This document shows positions 11,465 through 21,328 of a stretch of 64,000 bases of DNA, in pieces. The stretch is from Theristus sp. LFF4_11. Its lineage: Eukaryota > Nematoda > Chromadorea > Monhysterida > Xyalidae. The notes below the pieces were generated by a model, which did no database searches, had not been told where the DNA came from, and saw nothing but the letters and a program-made list of their open reading frames with translations. The stretch spans positions 53,979 through 117,978 of the forward strand of contig JASANC010005196.1 in assembly GCA_030248135.1 (NCBI GenBank). The letters are read 5' to 3'. Numbering within the stretch: the first letter of the stretch is position 1; each line of letters begins with the position of its first letter. Made by a program: the position numbers and the translations under genes.

Positions 11465-12114
11465 CAGTGATGGACCAGAAGTGGTGGGCCACCTTTTGAG
11501 GGCTTTTAACTTTTCAACCGCTTTGCCAAGTCTGCTAAAATTTGAAACGTACGTACCCAACGGCTAACTTAGGTCTGCGCAAAATTCCACCCTAATTTGC
11601 CAAAACCGACGAAGAACAATTTTTAAAACCAGGTTTTATTTTTTTTTGTTTTTTTGAGAAAACAACAAAAATGTTTTGAGACTTTGTTTGGCCAAAAATC
11701 ATGTCACAATTATTATAAAACGCGAAAAATGCGGCTTTTAGACCAATGGAAGATTGCGTGTTCAGCAATGTACTGTCAATAAAAACAAACTCTTAAATCC
11801 AAAATTACTTTTTTTTTGTTTGAAGCCCAAATTTCAAACAAAAAAGATTCAAATCCACCATAAACTTACGCACACGCCTTTTTATGCAGTGACTTTTGCC
11901 AAATGATTGTTTTGCCTTTTGCTAAGATCAAGCATTGACTTTCTGAATTTTTTATTTTTCTGTTTGTAACAAGGCTTTCGATGAGGCTGAAATTGTTCAC
12001 AGATGTAAGCTGGTCCCCTGGGTAGAGGTAAGTTTCAAATTTCAGCAAAATTGGTAAAGCGGTTGAAGAGTTGAAGACAATCAAAAGGTGACCCACCACT
12101 TCTGGCCCACCCTG
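11465..12114. mobile_element. mariner-like MITE, second family
   Basis: The right end on the minus strand reads TACAGGGTGGGCCAGAAG. The left end carries a degenerate version (TGATGGACCAGAAGTGGTGG). Inverted similarity runs about 95 bp, through CTTTTCAACCGCTTT-like and AAATTTGAAAC blocks. TA flanks the right end (12115-12116). No transposase ORF. It lies 5' of the HSPBAP1-like gene. Confidence 0.75.
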
Positions 12115-12980
12115 TACATTTGTTTCAAATATGAATGAAACAGATTCGTTGAAAGCTTTTTTCTATAAGAAAACATACTCTACGGCAATAATTTTTGGTG
12201 GAATTTGCCACTTCCATTGTTACGTTACCTACCAAAAGTCAACAATCAAAATATACAAACGCACAGATTTGCTCGACCCAACAGACTGTCAGCAAAAGCC
12301 AGAATTTACATCATAAAAACACATACCAATTTACATCAATGACCAACACTAAACGATCACTAAGAATGAGCACACCAAGTGACGCGGCAACGAAACGCCG
12401 AAACAAAAACACGCGTCGAGGGTCACATGAACGTGGACATGAGTTTCGAGAGTCCTTTCGGATTGGAGCCGACCGTGTTCAGACGTGCCTGCTGACGATC
12501 CCACCAGAGGCGCTCGCCGTCGCGACACTGACGGTCGGACTCCTCCTGAAAGTCACAAACCAAACGTACGATCACGTTCACGTCGGATCTTTGGATGTAC
12601 GAGCAGGGTTTTCAGTGAAAACAGTAACCTGCACCGGTGCAGCTAGCTCCACATTCCTATCTGCATGGAGAAATTTTTACCTGCATAAAATGATTCCAAT
12701 CAATTTTGTCCCTACAAACGAAAGCTGCGTTTCAATTGCAAATTTTGTTGAAAGTCGACTTTGAAAATCAAATTCAATGAAAATAACAGTGGATTGTAGC
12801 ATCTTCGTGAGGCCGTAAAAATTTCAGCAAAGAAAGTACGAAAATAAAAAGCGATTTCACAGTTCACAGTTCCCGTTGAAGTATCAGTATTGGTATCCGT
12901 TCCGACTTCAGAATTGCGAATGGAAGTGAGTGACTAACGTTTTGCCGATTTACCATCAAATTGGAGAACATGAAGATCAT
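12115..12980. other. intergenic stretch before the NDUFB4 3' end
   Basis: No supported gene. The ORF from 12195 (189 aa) has no recognisable domain and ordinary AT-rich composition, so I do not call it. Confidence 0.4.
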
Positions 12981-15910
12981 TCAATGAGAAAAAACACGCG
13001 GAACAAAAACCTTGCTGCCAAAAGTAAGTCTCAGCCAGAGATAGAAGCCACCAAGCATGACACCGAACACAAAGAACACTGATCGCGGGGTGTAACGAAA
13101 ATGCTCGTGTGTTGTGCGGTCAGCAGCGTACCATCGGAACATCGCTGGGTCGATCTGAAACAACAACGCAAACGGCAGTGCTAGCGGATCTAAACGCCGG
13201 AGAACTGGGGCCCATGCGGCATCACATCGCTATTGAAAATGCAAGTCAACAACGCCCGGTGTCCTGCTTACCATCATACCGGACGCGGTATTGCAATTGT
13301 AGTTGCGCGGCATTTGCCAGAAATCTCCGCACTGCGTGTGTACACCAAATGACGGCAAGTGCACCAGTGGCACGTCACGCCACACGTCACATTCGTGCAC
13401 CAAATGGCGGCAAGTGCACCAGTGGCACGTCACGCCACACGTCACATTCGTGCACCAAATGGCGGCAAGTGCACCAGTGGCACGTCACGCCACACGTCAC
13501 ATTCGTGCACCAAATGGCGGCAAGTGCACCAGTGGCACGTCACGCCACACGTCACATTCGTGCACCAAATGGCGGCAAGTGCACCAGTGGCACGTCACGC
13601 CACCCGTCACATTCGTGCACCAAATGGCGGCAAGTGCACCCGCCGCAGCTCGTGACGCCACACATTACATTCGTGCACCAAATGGCGGCAAGCGGGGGGT
13701 ACAGTTCCGGCCCGCTAATTTCGGTCTGAAGAGTTCCGACCCGCTCATTTCGGCCCGAAGAATTACGGCCTGGGGAATTCCGGCCCGAAGAATTCCGGCC
13801 CGGAGAATTCCGGCCCGACGAATTTACGAAGTAATTTTTGGTAATAAAATATCAATGTTCACATGTTGCAGTGTATTTTCATTTGATGCTTGGAAATTGA
13901 TTTTAATTGATGTTGTCAACTGATTTTTCTGGAAAGAGAAACCTTTTTCAAAATAATAAATAAAAAGATTTCTTATCACGAACCAGGATTTGCGAACCAT
14001 CAATTATTAACTGATTTTTGTGTGTGTTGTGTTTTGTCCTTTTTGGTATTATTTCTACTTTATTTAATTTGCGTGGTCTTGCTGGCTGGTTTGCATTTTC
14101 ATATTTCAGATGTGACTTTTTTCGTTGCTTCAAAAAATGTCTTTTTAGGCAAATTTCGCTGAGTGGGGTGTCAAGCAAATTTCGAGGGGGAGGGTACTAG
14201 TGCAGAAACAAAAGTCATTATGTTGAACTTGCTGGAACAAAAATACCAACCTCATGTATAATTCTACACGGCTAACAAAGCTTCAAATTAGCTGTATGAA
14301 TTTATTTATTCACGATGTGAATATCGATATTTTATTACTGAAAATAAAAAATCACTTCGTGTGGTGTAATATTGTTCGTGCTGGCGAAAATTCACCTGGC
14401 CGGAATTCTTCGGGCCGGAATGAGCGGGCCGGAATTCTTCGGGCCGGAATTTCGCGGGCCGGAATAGTACACGAGCCGGCGGCAAGTGCACCCGCAGCTC
14501 GTGACGCCACACATCACATTCGTGCACCAAATGGCGGCAAGTGCACCCGCAGCGCGTGACGGTGACGCCACACATCACATTCGTGCACCAAATGGCGGCA
14601 AGTGCACCCGCAGCGCGTGACGGTGACGCCACACATCACATTCGTGCACCAAATGGCGGCAAGTGCACCCGCAGCGCGTGACGGTGACGCCACACATCAC
14701 ATTCGTGCACCAAATGGCGGCAAGTGCACCCGCAGCGCGTGACGGTGACGCCACACATCACATTCGTGCACCAAATGGCGGCAAGTGCACCCGCAGCGCG
14801 TGACGGTGACGCCACACATCACATTCGTGCACCAAATGGCGGCAAGTGCACCCGCAGCGCGTGACGGTGACGCCACACATCACATTCGTGCACCAAATGG
14901 CGGCAAGTGCACCCGCAGCGCGTGACGGTGACGCCACACATCACATTCGTGCACCAAATGGCGGCAAGTGCACCCGCAGCGCGTGACGGTGACGCCACAC
15001 ATCACATTCGTGCACCAAATGGCGGCAAGTGCACCCGCAGCGCGTGACGGTGACGCCACACATCACATTCGTGCACCAAATGGCGGCAAGTGCACCCGCA
15101 GCGCGTGACGGTGACGCCACACATCACATTCGTGCACCAAATGGCGGCAAGTGCACCCGCAGCGCGTGACGGTGACGCCACACATCACATTCGTGCACCA
15201 AATGGCGGCAAGTGCACCCGCAGCGCGTGACGGTGACGCCACACATCACATTCGTGCACCAAATGGCGGCAAGTGCACCAGCAGCGCGTGACGGTGACAC
15301 CACGCCACACATCACATTCGTCGCAAGGGTATGATCGCTCCGATCGAACTTCATCTGACAAACGACTCACAATTGCCCCTTCCAGATAACGAAACGCTTT
15401 CGGATCGTATTCGCGACGTCGGTACTCAGATTTGAGGATCTCCTTGACTCGATGTCGGTGCAGCACTTCTTTCTTCTCCTGTTCTGTCAAGCCATATTCT
15501 TCGCCCGGCTGCAAGAGTAGAAACACGCATTACGCTTATCAATTTCAATTACGCATTACATTTCAAAACACAAAGCGAACGGCCGTTAAAACGTTAAATT
15601 TTGGCAATGGCGACATCAGTGGTGTTGCGTTGCGACACGCACACAGAATTGGTGGAGTCACATTACGGATGCTATGCTGTTGTACAAACAACCAAACTAT
15701 AATGGCGCCCACACTTGTCTGGTCAGTCGGTCAATCCAAATAATCTAATGGTTCAAATTATCTTCAAACAAACAAGTTCAACTGATTGCTTGCCTTGAAC
15801 TCCATCCGTCCGTGCTGTTCATAGTAACCGTAGATGGGATCCTGCCAAAGTCCCTTGTGATAGACGTTTGGCACCCGGTTGCGCCGAAGTAAACACAATG
15901 CTAGTCGCAT
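12981..15910 (-). CDS. NDUFB4: NDUFB4, complex I B15 accessory subunit
   Basis: Single-pass accessory subunit of mitochondrial complex I. The model is complement(join(12981..13154,15371..15508,15794..15910)), all phase 0, giving 142 aa (about 129 in human). Exon 2 (EYGLTEQEKKEVLHRHRVK...LKSEYRRREYDP) matches the family's polar helix. Exon 3 (DPAMFRWYAADRT...FRYTPRSVFFVF) matches the NPALLRW...FRPTPKNS block leading into the single TM (FFVFGVMLGGFYLWL). Intron 1 has a GC donor (AAG|GCAAGC) with a normal AG acceptor; intron 2 has a GTGAGT donor. Intron 2 (13155-15370) is filled by two tandem arrays and an inverted-repeat element. Identity rests on remembered family sequence, mainly exon 3. Confidence 0.78.
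13340..13690 (+). repeat. 55-bp minisatellite array in the NDUFB4 intron
   Basis: About seven head-to-tail copies of a 55-bp unit, for example at 13401 and 13456. Each carries CCAAATGGCGGCAAG and GTGGCACGTCACGCC. The first copy is variant (AATGACGG) and the last grades into GC-rich sequence at 13691. Because 55 is not a multiple of 3 and the unit lacks stops, long repetitive chance ORFs appear in several frames. Confidence 0.95.
13702..14467. mobile_element. TA-flanked inverted-repeat element with GGCCCGAAGAATTCC subrepeats
   Basis: The left end (CAGTTCCGGCCCGCTAATTT) is mirrored by the right end (minus strand CTATTCCGGCCCGCGAAATT), each preceded by TA (13700-13701 and 14468-14469). Both subterminal zones are made of repeated 17-18-bp TTCCGGCCCGAAGAA-type units in inverted orientation. 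The middle (about 13830-14385) is AT-rich and non-coding. It separates the 55-bp from the 61-bp array, so it probably inserted into a once-continuous minisatellite. Confidence 0.7.
14475..15312 (+). repeat. 61-bp minisatellite array in the NDUFB4 intron
   Basis: About thirteen nearly identical head-to-tail copies of a 61-bp unit (CAAATGGCGG at 14528, 14589, 14650 and on to 15260). It is related to the 55-bp unit: same CAAATGGCGGCAAGTGCACC start and CACATTCGTGCAC end, but a CGCAGCGCGTGACGGTGACG middle. Very low divergence implies recent amplification or homogenisation. It ends 60 bp from NDUFB4 exon 2. Confidence 0.95.
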
Positions 15911-16907
15911 TCTGATTTTCGATGTCCCTTCAAAATTGTAATTTCAATGGTAGTTTCAAAAACAAAACAGACATTAATTTGTTTTGCACGCGTTGCGCAC
16001 AGTGCCGAAGACGTGGGCACGGGCCAGGTTGGGATGGCACAGAAAAAATAAGAACAGCCTATGAACAGAAAATAACGAGAGAAAAAAGATAAAAAAGAAA
16101 AAAAAAGAAAAAAAACAGATGAGAGAAAAACTGTGAAAAAGAAAAGAAAAGCAACTGTGCCGCGTTTGTTTTGCTTTCTCTTGCTGATTTTAATCGTGTC
16201 TGAATGTCAATCGTGACCGTTCTGCGCTGTCTGATGTTGTCGGTTCGTGATCGCGTTATTTTATTTTTTTTCTCTCAAGCTTCATATGTGTGTGTGCGCT
16301 TTTTTATCATTCATTGTTTTTGACTGTCGACGGTTGGTTTCATTTTGTGGATTTTGTTTCTTTGTGTGAATGCCTGGGTAGTCACCTGCCCATTCGTTTG
16401 CATCGACTTTTTTGCTTGCTTTCATTGATGCATTCACCAATTTCATCAATAATCTTGTGTTTCTTTACTTTTTTGTGACATCGTTTGTGTTTGTTTTGCA
16501 TAATGGAAGTTTTGTGAACGTGTTGAATGTTGATGTGAACGGGCCGTGAGGCTTACAAATAATCTTTGATTTGATTTGATTTGAGAAACTTTTTTTGAAA
16601 TTCAAAATATCATAAAAATGCAAAAACCCACCATTTTTTTAAACCAAGAAACCGGTTTTGGTTACAGTATAACATTTTGCTTCCTTTAGCTTTCAAGCAA
16701 CCGTAGTGGCGAGAGAAACAGTAACTTTTGAATTTAGAAATTTCTTTTTGCTTCTCTTTTGCAGCGGTGGCACTCGGTGATTGGTCAATGCGTTGTTTGA
16801 TTGACGTAGCACACGCAGATTGGTCCGCGGTGTGCATAAAGCGCTGGCGCAAGCCCCGAAAATTTTCAGTTGCTCACTTTTTTCGCCGTTCTTGCCCCAT
16901 TCTGCCA
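15911..16907. other. intergenic stretch, purine-rich tract and possible promoter
   Basis: Contains an A/G-rich tract at 16058-16150. Near 16780-16850 there are two inverted CCAAT boxes (GATTGGTC twice, about 40 bp apart) and a GCATAAAG TATA-like site. These lie just upstream of the 16908 ATG candidate. No other feature seen. Confidence 0.4.
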
Positions 16908-17341
16908 TGACCGTGCACTTGATGACGACGCGCACCAGCCACAGCGCTGGGCGTGGTGTCATCATCAGCAGCTTTGACCAAATACAGAGGTCATGGCTGC
17001 TGATGTTGGTCATCGGCTGCATCGTGCCCTGGGCAAGCGGCGTTGACTGCGGCGCGGCGGGAGATTACACCGAGGGTGAAGGCATGTGGATGACCCTCAA
17101 CGTGGCCGTCTCTGCCCTTTCCATCCGGCGCAGCTGTTATAGTCTGCTCCGTCACTCGCTCCCCGCTGCCGTGTCACATTGGGCCCGGCGGAACGCTACT
17201 TTCTCACCATGCAGTGGGGCAAAAATCGAATTTCAGGGGTCAAACAGGACGGCATGTGAACTGCCTGCCAGAGACATCTCTTTTGTGTTTCTCCAGATCA
17301 CAAAGGCGGAGGCAAAAAATCAAAAACAGCGATTTGATTGA
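16908..17341 (+). CDS. candidate secreted or membrane protein, unrecognised
   Basis: Weak candidate. An ATG at 16908 opens a 144-codon frame with a hydrophobic signal-like segment (SWLLMLVIGCIVPWASG, about residues 28-44), then a Cys-containing region. It sits downstream of paired CCAAT boxes and a TATA-like site. No family recognised; the frame may be the first exon of a spliced gene, since GT sites occur inside it. A minus-strand frame overlaps. It could be chance. Confidence 0.28.
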
Positions 17342-17771
17342 ACCGAAACTGGCTGCTACTCGGTTGTATTTGTCTCGTTTGTTGCTATTTGAGAAGTGCA
17401 TGCATTTTTTGTTGTTGTTGTCAATTGTCATGTTTTTCCTTTTCTGTGTTCATTGTTTTCATTCTTTGTAAATGTTTCATTGCTCGTGCCACGTAGCAGT
17501 CATCTTTAGTTCAACTTTATTCGCTGTGTACAAAAAAGTTTTCACTGGAGAGGAATGAAGAAACATTGAAGAAACGTCTCTCGCAGACAGTTCATGTCCC
17601 AGCGCCATGCCGGACTGTTTGGAGATGATTTTCAGAAGGGGAGGGGAATAAAAACGCAGGCTTTCAACATTTCAAATTACTGCATGCTGAGAAAACGTAG
17701 TCGGCCACCGGACAACCCTCTTTAGCAGGACAGCGGTTTGGACCCGAAGCGGAGTGGTGCGCAGCTTTCAA

Positions 17772-18846
17772 TGGTTGTTTTGGGCTTGACGTGCCTAGAG
17801 GGTTTGAAGCGTGCCGGGCGTCTCTGGTCCCTACTCTCGAGTTCTGCAGTCAGCACGCTTGTTCAACGGTGCCATGTGGTCGGTGTCAGCATCAGCAACC
17901 GTGTCCCCTGTCAATGGGTCGGGGACTGTGATGATGACACTGCGGTGACTGGGTCACGTGGTCGCGGTGTTCGGTTGTGTCAGAGCTGGAGGCGGAGCTA
18001 TGCAGAGCCTCCCGTGAGCAACTCACCATCAAAATTGATCGACTTCGATCAATTTTGAGGAAAAATTTGAAAAATCCATATTTTGGAAACAGAACTGGTT
18101 GGCCTTCGCTTAAACTGAAGAAGACCACAACTGTCTCTCGCAAGAGACAATTCGTTGTCAAATCAAAACATAAAAATCCAATTTTCTAGCATTTTCAAAA
18201 TCTATCTTCTAGCATTCAAAAAACACACATTCACAAAAACACTCACTCACAAATTAAAGAATAATCTGTTATTTCAGTGCTTCTTTAATTTTGTGGTCGA
18301 AGAATCCCACCAAATCTCTCAAAAACGAGAAAATTTTGTCAAAATTTCAAAAATGGTAGTTTTTCAAGGAAAAACATCCATTTTACTGTTGTTTTGGTGA
18401 AATTCGGAATGTTGCATTCTGTTTTTGCCAAACAACCAAACCGCTGCCTGTTAGCTGAAGTGCCGAAAAACGAACTGGCAACAGGCAAACCCAAACGGCA
18501 CATTCGCTCGAGCGAACGTGCGCGTTCGGGACTGGAGCGGGCAGGCGACCAGGGCGGAGCAATCGCGGCCAGTCCGTTCCGGAGGGGTGACGCGACCAAC
18601 GCCAGAAACAGCTTCTTGGCAAGTGAAGTGGCTGCAATTTCATTGCATCTGTTGTCACCCACCGCAACTTGATTCAATCCATTATTCACAATTTCAGCTT
18701 CCAATCGAAAATCGAAACGCACCCAACAAGTGGCCGGCCTGTCAGCGAACTTTCTAACGACGCCACACACGACAAAGCCACCGACAACCGAGGAGCAACG
18801 TGCCTCCGGTTCTGACGTCAAAGAAGCCGCATATCAGCCAGGTTAA
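17772..18846 (+). CDS. candidate small coiled-coil protein, unrecognised
   Basis: Inferred from phase-consistent exons. About 17981..18100 encodes a strong heptad helix (ELEAELCRASREQLTIKI, then DRLRSIL). 18455..18622 encodes a basic, polar stretch (AEVPKNELATGKPKRHIRSS...NARNSFLA). 18698..18846 encodes a basic then Thr-rich tail ending YQPG and TAA. The joins use GT donors at about 18101 and 18623 with AG acceptors and keep frame. The first exon (an ATG at 17772 is used here) is a guess. No family recognised; expression data would be needed to be sure. Confidence 0.33.
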
Positions 18847-20381
18847 TAGTGGGTTTTGAGGGTGGTTTGCTGAATTTCCTCGATCGTGATGATTAAAAAG
18901 CTCGATGTATCGATGTACTGGCTGCTGATTGGTTGTTTACACACCTGCAGGATTCAATGCAATGCAGTGTAGCCAATCCACCATGCTGGAAGAAACCAGC
19001 GTGTCTTGGAACGGTGGGAGGGCCTCTCGTGTGTTTTCTATGGTGTTCAGTCTGGTTTTGTTCGTTCGACCGTTTTTCAGCTGCCCTTTCTCGTTCTTTT
19101 ACAGCCCGCCCTGTCGCGTCATCATCCATCCGTCATCCCCTTGCCTTAGCACCAACCAATCAACTCGTTGCCGTCGACGCGCAGACGCCTGGACGAGACC
19201 TCTGCTGCCAGCTTCATCCCGGCCCGAACGTTGCAACAAAATGCACCCCAAAAACACCCGAAACGAGATATCCCCATTCACATTCACGTTGTGTTGAAAA
19301 CAAGTAAAATTTGTATATTCATTCAGTGAAAGTTCAGTTTTTTGTGATATGCTGTGTTTTGTGATCTTGGTTTGTGTGATTCGTGAATGGTTTTCCTGTT
19401 GGGCCGGGCCGGCCCGGGATGGGCAGCACAACGGAGTGCACGCATAGGTCTCGTTGTCCACTACGCCATCACCCGCTGCAAACTACAACGCAGAGCTGCC
19501 AGCTGATCAAAACCCGGAACGTCACGGCGCTTGTGACTGGTTGGTTACGAAAAAAGTATTTTCAGGTCGTTAAGACGTTCATTTACAAACAGTGTGTGCT
19601 TTTCGTGTTTTTCTATTTTCCGTTGCACCCGATCAGTATAGTAAGCTTGGATTGTGACTGTGAGCAAAATCGTTGATTGGCTGATTTTCCACTAATAATC
19701 TGTCGATCAAATTTGTCGAGTAGGGTTGTTTAGGTGCTTATGATTGTCCTGGTTTTTGTTTTGAATGTTTCGCAAAAAAATGTTTCGCAGACTGCATGCC
19801 TGCATCAGTCGCTGTTTGCATCTTTTGCACTTGCATCGCTTTCGACTAGAATCCGAAATTCAAGTGAAAATTCCCAATTAATAATTCAGAAAATTCGAAA
19901 AGCTGGAGGAAAATGTGAAGGTTGACCAAAAATAGGTGCATTCAAACCGCGCTGACACGTAGAGTTCGAATTTTGCATCTTTAGAGACAAATTCAATTAT
20001 TTTCACAACTCCGCTTTGAAAAAAATTGTTCGGTTCGCGCTGTGTGCTTCACTGATCATGGGGGCTGATGCAGCATCAAACACAATGCATTTGGAAAATA
20101 TGAAATGTAAAAAAGACCGTGACTCCGATTGTGTTTGAGAAGCATCCGCTTGTTGTGTCAAAAGTGTAAATTGGTCTGGTTGCTGTTTAAGAATCAAAAG
20201 CAGAAAAACTCGCATCTGCATGCGAATTTATTTTTTAAACACTGTTGGAGATTGGATTTCAATTTCAAATCAAAATTTAAACTTTTAAAACTTCCAAAGC
20301 CGAGACTTGAAACGTGCATCTTCTAATCAAGGTTTTCGAAGCCTTAGAAAGCCAAGACGTACAGACGCCTGAGGCAGCCTG
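18847..20381. other. intergenic stretch, nothing recognised
   Basis: Several 60-125-codon frames occur on both strands around 18930-19460 but overlap one another and show no domain, so I see no supported gene. Confidence 0.4.
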
Positions 20382-21128
20382 TAGAGATGTAAGGGGCAAA
20401 AAAAAATTTTTTTTTAATTTTTTTTAAAGTAAAAAAAATGAGCATTTTTTTATTTTTTTTATTAAAAATTTTTGAAATTTTTTCTTTAATGTGCCCTGAA
20501 AATGCCGTTTTTGGCATAATTTTTCGAAAGTTCAACAAAAATTTTCTTTGACTTTACCTTGTCACTTAGTCTTCAACGCTGCAGGTGGTATTCTGGATTG
20601 ATTTATCGACTGTTTTTAGCCTTGGTGAGTGATGATCGACTCGCGCATTGAAGTACTTGAGCGTCGCAAAGGCTAGTTCAACAAATTCCGATGCCGCTAA
20701 GGTGAGATAGAAGCAGAGAACTCACATTTACGCATCGTTTTTCAGGATCTCGAAAGGTCGAAATTGCACTGTCTGCCACTGCAAGCGTAACTTCGTTGGT
20801 TGCTCGTTGCTGTTTCGCCTCGTGTCGTCAGCATGATCACACCGGTTTGTTGTTGAACTTGTTTCCGCGTGTTATTTGAGGTGAATTGAGAGGCAAAACA
20901 CGAGACGTGATGTCGTCGGTGGGAAAATGGGGTCGCCGAAACCAAGTCTGAAATTTTCACCCTCCTCCCATATGAGTGGGGGTCATATGGTAAGTCGGTG
21001 GCTCCTCAGATGGTGATATTCGGACTCCCTGAAAAATTCTGAACAACTTTCATTTAAAAAAAAAATTTAAAAAAAATTTTTTTTTTAAAGAAAAAAAATA
21101 GAAAATTTTTTTTTTCTTGACATCTCTA
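20382..21128 (-). mobile_element. non-autonomous hAT-like element, copy 1
   Basis: The ends are TAGAGATGTAA... and ...TTGACATCTCTA, inverted repeats fitting the hAT end consensus (YARNG). Poly-A/T tracts lie just inside both ends. The core (20580-20960) is nearly identical, in reverse orientation, to the copy at 32547-33252. No transposase. It ends 200 bp upstream of the KDM7 start codon, so it sits in or beside that promoter. Its own 8-bp flanks do not match. Confidence 0.8.
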
Positions 21129-21328
21129 CCTAGATGTGTTTGACAGCACACGCGGCCATTCTTAACCCTACCCCACTAGCCCACTCCTCTTCCCACGTCT
21201 TCGGTGTACTGTTCGGATCGGATTCGGAAGCTTAATGCATCAAATTTGATTAAATTAATTATTTATTATCACAGCTACAGGGCGAAAGCGAGTGCGAGTT
21301 GAGTTGCTGTGCAGTGCGTGCAAGTGCA

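Noticed and set aside
13109..13923. 206-codon repetitive ORFs
   Set aside because: Created by a stop-free 55-bp minisatellite read in several frames; not protein-coding.
14475..15312. Regular array resembling CRISPR
   Set aside because: Direct tandem repeats of 61 bp with no unique spacers, in an intron of a eukaryotic gene.
20742..20960. 72-codon ORF repeated identically at 32696-32914
   Set aside because: Identity reflects two young copies of a non-autonomous hAT-like element; the frame lacks any domain and sits inside repeat DNA.
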